From assembly GCA_947561585.1 (NCBI GenBank), contig CANNZV010001182.1:62001-126000 (forward strand): a DNA stretch of 64,000 bases. The letters run 5' to 3'. Both the position numbers and the translations under genes were made by a program. The notes under the pieces were generated by a model, which had not been told where the DNA came from, made no database searches, and saw nothing but the letters and a program-made list of their open reading frames with translations. Shown piece after piece: positions 37,721 to 50,595 of this stretch. Positions within the stretch are counted from its first letter, which is position 1. Each line of letters begins with the position of its first letter. Origin of the DNA: Caprella mutica. Lineage: Eukaryota > Arthropoda > Malacostraca > Amphipoda > Caprellidae.

Positions 37721-39855
37721 GCTGTACTTCCCTTCAAACCAGGACTGGACAAGTAGGTGTTTTTGCTTTTAGGGCTGATTAGGAAGTTGCACTTCAGTAA
37801 TTGACAGTGGAAAAAATACAGTAAAAAATAAGGGAAGAACTGAAAAATGAGATAAAAAATAGCATCGTGGAATATGCTATTATTAATTAATTCAAGTACG
37901 AATACTTATAGTACGAGTTCGAGTTTTTTTTGTACTATACTGCAATTAAGTGATTTGATATCAGAAGCTCAGATTACTAAATATCAATGAATAAGCGTTA
38001 AAAAAAGTATACTTATGGGATATAATTCTATTGGCAGAAAAGTGACAAACAATTTGCCACTCAATTTCAAATAGATGACACAGCAGTGTTCCATTTATGA
38101 AATCAAGATCATTGTGAAGAGTATACATCATTGATGTTAATGTCTACAAAGCTTATTATGTACTTCTCACGTGTACTCACAGATATATGTCAAATACGTT
38201 ATTGTTCTTGTATAACCATTCATCAAATGTTAAATAATAGCATTGCAACTAACCTCAAAATAACTCTGATGCACCAAAAAAAAAAAAAAAAAAAAAAGGA
38301 TATTGAGGTCATGTAAATATTATTAATGTAAACTATTTTAAAAAAATAAACTTTTCTTTTTGAACTAGCGCTAACAGTTCATGGTCAATTTCACCCATTG
38401 ACTAATTTATATCTAGTTGAACCCTAGATAAAATTGACTTCATATTAGATTCTCAGCTGTTTTAACGGAACAAATTTCTGCAAAAAAATTATCAGATTTA
38501 AAAAAATTGAAATTGTAAAATTAATTTCAATTTCAATAGAGGTTAAAAAAGCAAATTCTTCATCCCTTTTCTTCCAAAATTAATCCATCTGATCATTTTC
38601 ATTCATCAGTTGCATGCAAATCAATATAAATATCGTCCTAAAAAAATTCCTAAAAAAAATTGACAAAAAATAGAGAAGATTTGAGGTAAATTTTGTTCTG
38701 TAGCAGCATCAACTTAATAGTCTATGTATTTGTCAAACAATCAATCAAATTTGGCAAAATTTAATCAAATGGAAAGACGAAAGAAAGAAAAAGTTAAAGA
38801 TAACGGAACAACTGAAAAGAGTTAATTTCTTGTCCAATGAAGATGTTCAACCCTAACTGGACCAGAATTAGCGTATGTATGGGCAGGCGGAGAAGGAGAA
38901 GTGTGCTCTATTGTGTTATCTAGTCACATCATGACTTTCAGGAGATTAGGCAATGTCAACATCATCAGCATTATGCAATTAGAGCTCACTGTCAGCCGAG
39001 ATAGAAACTCATCAAAGAGAGAAATCCAAAATAGGTGTCATTACGCAACCAATTGTACTGCTCTGGTCCCTCCATTCAATGCAAACTACGAGAAAGAGCT
39101 AGGGTTCCACTTCTTTGAATAAATCTCTTTGGGGTTGAGGGAGCTGGTGGAAGTTCTTGGGAATTATTTTGAGAAGTAGAGCACATTGCGAAATAGGTGT
39201 AGAGTACTTTCACTTGTAGCTTTCTAAGAATTTTAAGATTGATATCATAACTAGGTAGTAACGTCTGAAACAAGCCAGGCCTTTGTAAATGACCTAGCTA
39301 GGTAGTTTTACGTGAGGAAATGATCTTAATTTAAAGAAAGCAATTGATTAATAACAAAGTTAGTTGCTTGAGGAAACTTAAATGAATTTAAAAGTATGGC
39401 ATTTAATGAAAAGTAGGAAATTGAATTGGTAGAAAGCATCGATAAAAACATTTCGGTGAAAAGAAAAAAAAAACACAAAAGTATATTTATTGTGGACCCA
39501 TTCCGAAATATCATATCTGTTGTTATTAAGCCTCCCATGTTGAAAATGAGAAGTAATTGTCCATATATATTCCATATTTATTCCATATATATATAACTGA
39601 AATAACTAATTAATTCGATTATGCTATTGACTTTCTTCGACAATGCAACTTACGCAAAGTGATCATGTTTGCGCAATGCCCCTTCTGTGGTGCGTGCCTC
39701 ATCACAGAATGTAGATTGTATGTATTCAGAGCAACTAATAAGCTCTCGGCTGTATGGCCATTATAACACGAATGAATATGCTGATGCTGACATTATGACA
39801 ATCGGTCCAGTTAAGACGATTGCCCAATGCAAGTCTTTCAAGACCATCAGGAACA
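37721..39855. other. AT-rich spacer, nothing recognised
   Basis: Has a 21-base A run at about 38277. Frames near 38900-39120 show no recognisable family. Confidence 0.4.
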
Positions 39856-40135
39856 CAAAGAAAACCTACTGTGGACAAAGAAAACCTACTGTGGACAAAG
39901 AAAAGCTACTATGGACAAAGAAAACCTACTGTGGACAAAGAAAACCTATTTTGTGTAAAGAAAACCTACTGTGGAAAAAGAAAACCTACAGTGGACAAAG
40001 AAAACCTACTGTGGACTAAGAAAACCTACTGTGGAAAAAGAAAACCTACAGTGGACAAAGAAAACCTACTGTGGACTAAGAAAACCTACTGTGGAAAAAG
40101 AAAACCTACAGTGGACAAAGAAAACCTACTGTGGC
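39856..40135. repeat. 20-bp minisatellite, about 14 copies
   Basis: The unit is aaagaaaacctactgtggac. Variants ggaaaa, ggacta and ctacag recur in a fixed order over three units from 39960 on, giving a 60-bp higher-order period. Confidence 0.95.
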
Positions 40136-42975
40136 TTTGTTGTAACTCTAAGAATCTGTAATGAGATTCAAAACTTGTATGCTGGACAATACTTTTTATT
40201 ACAACTTTATTTGTTTTATTTAATACAGACTTATAAATGATAAAAGAAGTTCAGTGAAACTTTCCATTTTTGTGACGTATTTTCAACAACATTCATTGAT
40301 AGTGTTTTTATTTTTCAGTAAACCTCAAGAAATTTAATAGCATATGTTTGTTTCTATATGGTGTAATCAATTTATAATAATAAAATCCGTCTTATTTCTG
40401 AGTTTCCAAGAATAATTTTATAGAAAAAGATTGTATGTTTTATTTAATGTCAGTTGTAGGTAATAATTCATATGTTGAATATTTGGGTAAAGGTCGACAA
40501 AAAGAGAGAACTTTTACTTACTCAAAGTTATCATTAGCAGCTCAATCGAAAATCTTGATCGAAAAGCAAAACAAAGAGTGTACAATCTTTTTCTTCAGCG
40601 TCATATTAGTATTTCGTACTGCTGTTGCAAAGAAAGCATTAATAACTTCAAAAAACCCTTAGTTCTACAATATTATGTAATAAACTCATTTTTTAATTTA
40701 ACTAACCTTGAATAACCAAATTAATTATAATTTAGTAATTAAATACTTCTGGTCAACAGATTCAGTTTAATTATGAAAAATAATAATAGCCCTGTTTTCA
40801 TAATCTACCTTCTAACATGAATACAAAATCATTAAATTTAGCATCAAGTTTAAGCATTTGTATAGTAATGCTTAAACATGAAAATGAGAACACAAAACAT
40901 AAAATAAATGAAGGAATAAGATAAAGAAGAAGAGTGAAACAGGAAGTAAAGAAAAAAGTAAATCAAATCAGTTCTCCCTGTAGTACAGGAAAAGCATTGA
41001 AAAGTATAAGATTTATACTTGATTAAAAACAAAATGAGAAGCTGTTTTCGTTTAACGCTGATCTAAAAAAAATAAATTAAAAAACGTCGATCGGCTTATC
41101 TATGAACTGAAATTTAATTTTTCAAAGAGAGAGTAATATATGTGAAAAAAAACTCAGGATCTTCCATATATGCTAACATCTTCAAAATAAATGAAGCGGT
41201 TTTAAGTCTTAGACCAATTATTAAATAAGATGGCGACTATAATAAGATGGCGACTATTAAATAAGATGGCTACGAATATTAGTACATTGGACCACCAACC
41301 ACAAAACCTCAATCTTGAAAATGAGAGAGAAGTTTCTCAATCCTGAATATAAATCAGAAATGGATGAAAGACTATTGATTAATATATACAAAATAAGACT
41401 AATGATATAAGTAGCACGAGTGGGCTTGTCACACATACATGAATACAAAGATTAACGTCATAATCATTATAGTCAATTTATGATGAAATACACCTCCACA
41501 GTTATTTATAGACGCTGGTTATCTCCATCAAAGTGAGAACCTTAGTCGATTAAATATTATCTTTCAAAGTGAAATTAAGTGACTTCATTCCTCCATAATT
41601 ATATAGGATAATTATTGCAAAACAATTGAACGAATAAAATGTCAAAATCATTAAATAAACAACTGAAAAGAGGATCATTTTGACGAGGTGTTGCTATACC
41701 AAAGAACCGTTTTAGAATATTTAGAACTCGTCATAGGTAATTGGGAGCAAGTTGCAAAATCTAATGATGCCATGTTGATTCACTAATGTTCTAGTTACAT
41801 AAAGATATGACAGTGAGTGCACGCTTTCACAAGAAAGGTATAAACCAAATCAATTTGAAGTTCAAGAGCGATCGAGAAATCCGATTCACTTCCTAGATGG
41901 AGAGTTCTTTTGGAAATTCTTCAAATGGTACTTGCTGACTCTTTCGCTAAGAGGATCTTCTCTTTGCTCTTTAGATAAGACATGAATTCAAAGACTATCC
42001 TGTCTAGTGAACAATGGATGGTTTCTTTTGGCTTTCCCATTGAATGTAAGTAGGTTAATACAGGCAGCAGGCAGCCCTAGCACACGTGACTGAAAACTCT
42101 ATGCCAAAACATTTCTTTTGAAACATTTTGGGTCATGGCTCATGTAATCAACATGGCTGGTTTATAATATACTTGTATGCAAATGGTATATGTGTTGCGC
42201 AATGCTCCTCACCTAATTTTCCTCTAAAAATCACGCAAAAACCTAAGTATCTAAGTACGCACCCCGATCCTATGAGAATCCATAAAAAAAGCTAAAACCA
42301 TTTTGCAGAATGTGGAAGTTGAAATGGCTTCAAATTTTCAACTCAAAATCTTATTTAGCTCAAACTTGTACGAATCTCAATGCTGTCATTTGAATTCAAT
42401 TCGAATCGTTCCATATTACTGAATTTCAAGTAGACATTTAGCTTAAATTGTCTCAAAAATACAATCATGAAAAATGGACGCCAACTGCATTATCTTCTTT
42501 TGTTTGATTATATCAAGGAATTAATTCTCGATGATAGTACCTCTAGGATGCGTTTTTTATGCAGCACACAGTACCTAGATTTCAATAACACTATCAACTT
42601 TGACCATCAATGCAAAGTGAACACAATCAACAATCTGAGAATACTATGCTGTATTGAAGAGCTGACAACAAGACAACATAGACAGCCTTCAAATCTGATA
42701 AGGTTTTCTGTTGAATAGAATTTTCTTTACTTTGCTTGCCGGGTGAACTAAGATATAATCAAGGCATTGATATTTAGGTGAATATAATACGTATTTGTAC
42801 AGTAATTTACTGACCTAAATTAGCTACAATAATACAAATATATGGTAAAAATTAATCAGTTTATACTGTATAATTAAGGTAAAAAAAAATTTTAATTTAA
42901 CAAATTTGCATTGAATAAAATATTGTGAATTAAATGAAAACTAACTGACTGAGAAAAAATTGATTAATCAGGGGT
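40136..42975. other. AT-rich spacer, nothing coding recognised
   Basis: Includes a short repeat of aataagatggcgactat near 41224-41265. Frames at 40435-40660 and 42467-42718 have no recognisable domains and ordinary AT-rich composition. Confidence 0.4.
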
Positions 42976-43129
42976 TTAACGTCTGTTTCGGAACCAAAGG
43001 CCATATCGCTGACGTCAAAAGGAAATTAAATACAAGGGACTGGAAGAGACAGTCAGAAAGGAAAGTGGCTCCATGAACAAAATCATCAACCACCAGTCAG
43101 TGACAATGCTCATGGATGCAGAAAAGCTC
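42976..43129 (+). repeat. Dispersed repeat family 2, copy 1
   Basis: About 150 bp similar to 50596-50728 in the same orientation; shared blocks are attaaatacaagggactgga, cagtcagaaaggaaagtg and ctccatgaacaaa. Relatively GC-rich. It could be the coding remnant of a transposon, but I recognise no protein. Confidence 0.75.
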
Positions 43130-43754
43130 ACTATAGTGAATAAACAATAACTAAAAAATAATCAAAACAAGAAGAAGGCATTTAGTAAATATTTGGGTGC
43201 ATCCTTCTCGGAACAGTCTAACCGAAACAGTTCAAAGTATCCTTACGGAGCATATCAGTGGGTCAGTGGAGCAACGTTCCAACTATCCTTTTTACCTGGA
43301 AATGACGTGGAGAAGTGCATATCACACTGCTGGATAATTCTTGTTGTTCTTTTTAGCAATGTGTGTTACAATGTAGTTAAGAGGTGTGATTCTTGATGTC
43401 AATTTTGTATAAGCGAAAAAAATAATTTTCTTTGATGTTATTATTTTACGTTGATTGGCAGACTTTTGAATTTTAATTACTATATGAAGCAGTATTTGAG
43501 TCTATTGAGAAAACCTACAGTCTTCGATATCTTGCAAGTTACTTAATAACTAGCATGATTCCAGCGTTTTGAGTTTTCATCACAGAAAATACCCACTCCT
43601 CTACAAATAAAAATTAAAGGGAATTCTACTTTCTGTAGAATCACATTATTACTTTTTTGATATTAACATTGATCCTATTTACCAGGGGCATGTTATGAAT
43701 TTTAAATAATTCAGCACAACTATAGAGTTCACCGCATCAGACTCATATGGTCGA
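43130..43754. other. Spacer, nothing recognised
   Basis: The frame at 43193-43396 has no recognisable domain. Confidence 0.4.
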
Positions 43755-44040
43755 AGCTATAAGAGAAGGTTCTCCTCTGCAAAAAGGTTACATTCGAATT
43801 GATTAATTGCATTTGCGAGGTCATTTAAAAATATCAGAAACACTACTGCACTCAGTACACTTCCCTGTGGTACTCCATCAGTACTCTCTCTAAGATTAAA
43901 AGATGTTTTACCTAAGGCTACATACTGTCTTTGCCCAGATAGATAAGAATTATACCATTCATGAATAAAACCCCAAAATCCTTTGTATAATGCATTGTTT
44001 ACAGTAATACGGAATGATGCTCACAGTCGAAAGCGTTAGA
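43755..44040 (-). mobile_element. Non-LTR retrotransposon reverse transcriptase remnant 3
   Basis: Reading the - strand, motifs come in the right order for a non-LTR reverse transcriptase: NAFDCEHHSVLL, then GFIHEWYNSYLSGQRQYV, then GVPQGSVLSAVVFLIFLNDL. The catalytic box, normally FADD/YADD, reads FAEE. An in-frame stop and length changes show it is dead. This is the longest and clearest of the three remnants; its class (Jockey-like) is a guess. Confidence 0.85.
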
Positions 44041-44165
44041 ACAATATCTATAGCTAGGTAGCCGATATCAGCCTTTGAATTTTAAGCTGCCATACCTATT
44101 GATACAGTCCTATGAAACACAGCTTCAACTCTTCTTTCTCTCCTGTGTATAATTGGGAGACAGGA

Positions 44166-44310
44166 ATTTTACCCGGTGGAGTTTTACCCGACGGCATTTT
44201 TCCAGTGTGGTATTTTGCAGTGTGAAAATTTGCCCGATGAAATTTTGCCAATGTGGAATTTTGCCATTAGGGAATTTTGCCAAGCGGATTTTTGTCAGGC
44301 AGAATTTTTT
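44166..44310. repeat. Diverged repeat of about 16 bp
   Basis: Nine loose copies of a unit like aattttgccaatgtgg, with ttttacccg variants at the left. Old and degenerate compared with its neighbours. Confidence 0.7.
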
Positions 44311-44492
44311 TAAAATTCAAATTCATTATATTTTCAATTTCATGACTATTTTACATTGATTAAATGAAACATATATAGACATACCAAAAATAAATTTGCC
44401 TAGATGTATTAGATGGACTTTCAGAGTTAAGTCTTTGTTAACAAAAAAAAAAGATGTTATTATCGAAATTTGACACATTGAGAAATAAATGA

Positions 44493-44532
<40 letters not shown>

Positions 44533-44698
44533 AAATGTATATTTCAGAGTTTGTATTTTGAAATAATCCTGAGGAAATTATAGATCTCAACTAGATGAGA
44601 TACGATATAAACGTCTATAACTCACTATTTCTTTCTGTGGGTAGACAATGATTTACCCCTTTTTCTGTGGCACAAAATTACAATTAATAGTACAATTT
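44311..44698. repeat. Short spacer with an ATAA microsatellite
   Basis: About ten ataa units at 44491-44532, and otherwise AT-rich sequence leading into the 11-bp array. Confidence 0.8.
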
Positions 44699-46332
44699 GT
44701 AGTACAATCGTAGTACATTCGTAGTACAATCGTAGTACATTCGTAGTACAATCGTAGTACATTCGCAGTACAATCGTAGTACATTCGTAGTACAATCGTA
44801 GTACATTCGCAGTACAATCGTAGTACATTCGTAGTACAATCGTAGTACATTCGTAGTACAATCGTAGTACATTCGTAGTACAATCGTAGTACATTCGCAG
44901 TACAATCGTAGTACATTCGTAGTACAATCGTAGTACATTCGCAGTACAATCGTAGTACATTCGCAGTACAATCGTAGTACATTCGTAGTACAATCGTAGT
45001 ACATTCGCAGTACAATCGTAGTACATTCGTAGTACAATCGTAGTACATTCGCAGTACAATCGTAGTACATTCGTAGTACAATCGTAGTACATTCGTAGTA
45101 CAATCGTAGTACATTCGTAGTACATTCGTAGTACAATCGTAGTACATTCGTAGTACAATCGTAGTACATTCGCAGTACAATCGTAGTACATTCGTAGTAC
45201 ATTCGTAGTACATTCGTAGTACAATCGTAGTACATTCGTAGTACAATCGTAGTACATTCGCAGTACAATCGTAGTACATTCGTAGTACATTCGTAGTACA
45301 ATCGTAGTACATTCGTAGTACATTCGTAGTACAATCGTAGTACATTCGTAGTACAATCGTAGTACATTCGCAGTACAATCGTAGTACAATCGTAGTACAT
45401 TCGCAGTACAATCGTAGTACATTCGTAGTACATTCGTAGTACAATCGTAGTACATTCGTAGTACATTCGTAGTACAATCGTAGTACATTCGTAGTACATT
45501 CGTAGTACAATCGTAGTACATTCGTAGTACAATCGTAGTACATTCGTAGTACAATCGTAGTACATTCGTAGTACAATCGTAGTACATTCGTAGTACAATC
45601 GTAGTACATTCGTAGTACATTCGTAGTACAATCGTAGTACATTCGTAGTACAATCGTAGTACATTCGCAGTACAATCGTAGTACATTCGTAGTACATTCG
45701 TAGTACAATCGTAGTACATTCGTAGTACAATCGTAGTACATTCGCAGTACAATCGTAGTACATTCGTAGTACATTCGTAGTACAATCGTAGTACATTCGT
45801 AGTACATTCGTAGTACAATCGTAGTACATTCGTAGTACAATCGTAGTACATTCGCAGTACAATCGTAGTACAATCGTAGTACATTCGCAGTACAATCGTA
45901 GTACATTCGTAGTACATTCGTAGTACAATCGTAGTACATTCGCAGTACATTCGTAGTACAATCGTAGTACATTCGTAGTACAATCGTAGTACATTCGTAG
46001 TACAATCGTAGTACATTCGTAGTACAATCGTAGTACATTCGTAGTACATTCGTAGTACATTCGCAGTACAATCGTAGTACAATCGTAGTACATTCGTAGT
46101 ACATTCGTAGTACAATCGTAGTACATTCGTAGTACAATCGTAGTACATTCGCAGTACAATCGTAGTACATTCGTAGTACAATCGTAGTACATTCGTAGTA
46201 CAATCGTAGTACATTCGTAGTACAATCGTAGTACATTCGTAGTACAATCGTAGTACATTCGTAGTACAATCGTAGTACATTCGTAGTACAATCGTAGTAC
46301 ATTCGTAGTACAATCGTAGTACATTCGCAGTA
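44699..46332. repeat. 11-bp minisatellite, about 148 copies, with a two-letter pattern
   Basis: The unit is gtagtacaatc or gtagtacattc, with gcagtac as a third variant. The aat and att forms mostly alternate, giving a 22-bp dimer, interrupted by att-att runs. No unit length change is visible over 1.6 kb. On the - strand no frame meets a stop, so three overlapping frames of 550-584 codons all spell the same 11-residue repeat; this follows from the unit and is no evidence of a protein. Confidence 0.97.
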
Positions 46333-47183
46333 GGTACAATTAGTTTCAATGGCTAATAAGTTACGATCTTCAAACCAAAGGCACATTTCATGGAAAGGAA
46401 AAGACAAAAAAAATACATTTTACCTTCAACTACCAAACAAAATGATAATAACCTTGGCTGAATTCGTTCAATTGTGGTTGGTGTTACCAGGGTCAGAACT
46501 AGTGTCCTAGTTATTATTCAGTTTGTAAATTTTATATTCCATTTTATTTTTATTAGATTTTTATTATGATTTTTTTCGATTGAAATATGAATATGAATTC
46601 GATTAAATTATCATTATTTTATTAGATTTTCATGGGTATAAATGAAGAGCATTAAATAACTTTATGTACTAATAAATGTATTAATTTAATGACTTTATAT
46701 AATTAATTTATTAAATTAACTCTATACTTAACTCTATAATTTTCAGTACACGAAACTATACGAGTTACATTTATTCATATAATGGAAATATAAAAAAAAT
46801 TTCCTAACCATTTAAAACTGACGATTTGTGATTACAATAATTTATAAAATGTTTCCACGAAAATACAATAGTAATATATTTTAAATTCAAACCAATAAAC
46901 AAGAGTATGTTATTGTCGAATGTCTTCTACAAGAAAAGACCGATATTATGATATTGTACGATAAAATACCATCAATATTTACCGTAATGGACAATAACAG
47001 ACGATCTTATAAACCATATAGAAAAATTAGTAAATTATTCTTTTAAATCTTCAAAGAAAGTAATAATTCCATCGCAAATATCAATTGCAATAATAACAAA
47101 TATAATATATGGTGAGTTAAATGTCTTACAAGTCTACATCAGGTTTGTTATAGTATCGTATCACAGTTTGTTGTTGTACACTG
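46333..47183. other. AT-rich spacer, nothing recognised
   Basis: No exon, array or element ends identified. Confidence 0.5.
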
Positions 47184-47185
47184 TA

Positions 47186-47384
47186 CAGGGTGACCCACAA
47201 AAAGTGTGCCCATCTTAGAATTGATATAAATATCGTATTTATAAGTAGTTAAAAAATGAGTTGAAGTGAATTTAAAATTAGGTGTTTTTCATGTCTCCAT
47301 TCCACCACAGTCATAGCTTAAGATTGTACGTGTACGATATTTATATTAATTATAACTAGGGTACACTTTTTGTGGGTCACCCTG
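47186..47384. mobile_element. Mariner-type MITE, 199 bp
   Basis: Perfect terminal inverted repeats of about 22 bp beginning cagggtgacccacaaaaagt on both strands, flanked by TA at 47184-47185 and 47385-47386. Non-coding interior. The ends and the TA duplication fit a non-autonomous Tc1/mariner element. Confidence 0.9.
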
Positions 47385-47386
47385 TA

Positions 47387-47971
47387 CATTACAGTTCAAG
47401 TTTTACAGTAAATTGCAGTACAGCAGACTCCACTGTACACAGTAAGAACCCTGTAGATTGTTTCTAGGAAACAAAGTAACACACCCACCCAAACATACAA
47501 ATAATATGCCGCTAGAGAGACCAGAACATTGTGAATGTCAATTATTAATTAGAGTGCTACACCTTGCCAATGGCAAAACATCTACAATGTTGTTTTTAGA
47601 AAAATTATAAAAGTAGAAAAGCAAATAAATAAGTAGTTGTACCTAGGTGCTTATTCGTATTTACTAATTTGTGTACATGTATAAATATAATTGTTTATTA
47701 AAAAGTTATTTCATGAATAGATTTCCAATAAATGGTTAACAAGTTATTTAGAGTGAGTTACATTACAGTACCAATAATGTACCATTAAATTCACGTCTAA
47801 TTCAGATGTGTTCAAAAATATCCGCATTCAAACGAAATTGCAGGAACACGTCTGAAATTTCATGTCATTTCTATGTAATTTAATTCAAATTATTATTACA
47901 TGGTCTATGGAGTTAGACTGTTACGTAGTACCTATGTGGGGAATATTTACTATGGCATGTTACTAGGTAGA
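47387..47971. other. AT-rich spacer, nothing recognised
   Basis: No exon, array or element ends identified. Confidence 0.5.
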
Positions 47972-48327
47972 GAGTAATGGTGGGGACATAGAAGATTGAG
48001 AGGGAAGTTATGGTGGGGACATAGAAGATTGACAGGGAAGTTATAGTGGGGAGATAGAAGATTGAGAGGGAAGTTATAGTGGGGACATAGAAGATTGAGA
48101 GGGAAGTTATGGTGGGGACATAGAAGATTGAGAGGGAAGTTATGGTGGGGACATAGAAGATTGAGAGGGAAGTTATGGTGGGGACATAGAAGATTGAGAG
48201 GAAGTTATGGTGGGGACATAGAAGATTGAGAGGGAAGTTATGGTGGGGCCATAGAAGATTGAGAGGAAAGTTATGGTGGGGCCATAGAAGATTGAAAGGA
48301 AAGTTATGGTGGGGCCATAGAAGATTA
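47972..48327. repeat. 33-bp minisatellite, about 11 copies, derived from a foldback element
   Basis: The unit contains gaagttatggtggggacata followed by gaagattgagagg. The right-hand copies read ggggccatagaagatt and end in ggccatagaagattatgtag, which is almost exactly the arm of the foldback elements at 59219-59275 and 62922-62998. Confidence 0.93.
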
Positions 48328-48363
48328 TGTAGGAGTTAATATGAATATATGTCAGTGACACAA

Positions 48364-48479
48364 GGGTAAGTTCTGAGTTATCGGACAGTGCCATATTTTC
48401 GATCATACATAAAAAAGTGTATGTTTTTTTTCTCTATGATCGGTAATGTGGAACCGCTCGATAACTCGTAACTAAACCC
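48364..48479. mobile_element. Foldback element, about 116 bp
   Basis: Imperfect arms of about 40 bp: gggtaagttctgagttatcg on the left against gggtttagttacgagttatc when the right is inverted, both running to cgatcat at the loop. One diverged arm also occurs at about 63596-63636. Non-coding. Confidence 0.6.
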
Positions 48480-49119
48480 AGTACATCGCAGTTAAGTTCT
48501 GAGTTTCTAATTAGTAACACCTGTATTTCCCCGTTAAGAGCACAGGTAATTAATTCAGCCGAAATCAATTAAATAATTCGTGGTAGCAGTAACTACTTCC
48601 CTCAACCATGTCTGGTTGCTGAATCTGGTTTTTCTTAAGTTTATACATTAAATAATCATATGGTAATTTGAACAGTAAATTGATTAACTTAACTAATTAT
48701 CTACTTGATGTAGGTAACAGTGCGTGAATTTTTCTACGAAATCTGTCGATCGTTTCCGCTGATCCGTACCAAAAGTTTCCGTATTTTAGAGTACACCAAT
48801 AACAAACTACGCAATAGTTGTGCCAATTTAAAAGTGCATCCAGGATGCTTGTGTTACATAACATAGGGATACGGTATACTGGAAACAAAATTGACTTCTG
48901 AGAAATTTTCATTGGATTTTTCGGGGATTTCCGAGTTGGTAAACTAAAGAAATCCAAGAACAGTTTTAGAAATGGAAGATAAATGTTGGAAGAAGGAGAT
49001 GGTTGGTTTAGATAGTTATTCTGCATCTAAAGAGGTAGTGGCAAATAGATCGATAAGAGTTAAAGCCATTTCAATGTTATCTAGAGGAGAATTCACGAAC
49101 AGTAATCTAATAAACCTAT
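48480..49119. other. AT-rich spacer, nothing recognised
   Basis: The - strand frame at 48697-49026 shows no recognisable family. Confidence 0.4.
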
Positions 49120-49705
49120 TTTACGGATGATAAAAGGTAGTTAAAATGTAGGATAAAATATAGGATAAAACGTAGGGTAAAACATAGGAAAAAATGTAGG
49201 ATAAAACGTAGGATAAACGTAAGATAAAATGTAGGATAAAGAGTAGGATAAAACGTAGGATAAAACGTAGGATAAACGTAAGGTAAAATGTAGGATAAAG
49301 AGTAGGATAAAACGTAGGGTAAAACATAGGAAAAAATGTAGGATAAAACGTAGGATAAAACGTAGGACAAAATGTAGGATAAAACGTAGGATAAACGTAA
49401 GATAAAATGTAGGATAAAACGTAGGATAAAATGTAGGATAAAGAGTAGGATAAAACGTAGGATAAAATGTAGGATAAAACGTAGGATAAACGTAAGATAA
49501 AATGTAGGATAAAACGTAGGATAAAATGTAGGATAAAATGTAGGATAAAACATAGGAAAAAATGTAGGATAAAACGAAACGTAGGATAAAACGTAGGATA
49601 AAATGTCGAATAAAACGAAACGTAGGATAAAACGTAGGATAAAATGTAGGAAATAACGAAACGTAGGATAAAACGCAGGATAAAACGTAGGATGAAACGT
49701 AGACT
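49120..49705. repeat. 12-bp minisatellite with length variants, about 48 copies
   Basis: The unit gtaggataaaac or gtaggataaaat, with 11-bp (gtaggataaac), 13-bp and gaaac-inserted variants. Longer blocks recur (around 49155-49260 and 49290-49400), so segments of several units have been duplicated together. Confidence 0.95.
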
Positions 49706-50595
49706 TACCTGCGGAAATGCCAATCGTTCTTCAGAATTCCACACTCTTTGTACACTGCACCTAAAAGAGAGAAAAAAATGTCAGAATGTAGTTGCTAGGT
49801 TAGAGTTGGTGGTGAATTATATGTCTGCATAGAAAAAGAACTCACATGTATGATTTGCATGGAAATAAAACAAGGAATGCGACTTCATAATTTATTTCAG
49901 TCTAGACAAGAGAGGAAATAACATTTGGGTGTTTCGGTTATCACAGTATGAGATGTTCAGTTGAAGATGTCCTCTGAAAGGGATGACCCGATTGAAAAAT
50001 TATTAAAAAATTATATCGAAAAATTCTACATTTTCTTAAACCGGTCAAAAATTTATAAATTTTCATAAACTGGTCGAAAAAAACCTGGTCGAAAAATTAT
50101 AATTTTTTTTCAACCGGCTGAAAAATTATAAATTTTCTTGAAACAGCAAAAAATAAAGCCCGGTCGAAAATTAATCGTAACTAAAGATCATCAATATTTA
50201 ACACGATATAAATATTAAACTTTTCATCATTCTTATTTACAACTAATACCAAAATCTGAATTTTCAAAACCCTATCCGCGTTATCGTTATCTTTGTACTT
50301 CGATATCATGACATGTAGAATCACAACATTTACAATGTGAGGCAGAACTGTATCTAATTATAGCAACTAAACAACAATGGCGATTTGATCTTAGCAATCG
50401 GCGGGATATACGTTGGATGCCCACATAGTTCCAATGTGTTCACCATGTAGCAAGGTTAAGTATGTGGAGAGGACATGAGTTATGCAAGAAATTGGATCTA
50501 GAGTCCAAGGAAGTAACTGATAACGTTAAGCTATTAATACATTTAGCATATGTTAGCATTTACTTGCTTACTATTGTATGATTTAATTGATTAAA
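49706..50595. other. Spacer with a diverged repeat
   Basis: At 49990-50165 the motif ccggtcaaaaatttataaat recurs loosely (cggtcgaaaa, ccggctgaaaaattataaat). Otherwise AT-rich with no gene seen. Confidence 0.5.

Noticed and set aside
42467..43396. Short frames of 67-83 codons
   Set aside because: No homology that I recognise; one overlaps no repeat but has no start, splice or promoter context that supports it.
44625..46407. Three overlapping - strand frames of 551-584 codons
   Set aside because: They lie wholly on the 11-bp minisatellite, which has no stop in any frame of that strand; all three spell the same repeat. No homology, no splice signals.
49116..49744. Phe/Leu-rich - strand frames resembling membrane protein
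   Set aside because: Translation of the 12-bp array. The hydrophobic look comes from the repeat (FILRFILHF) and not from a gene.
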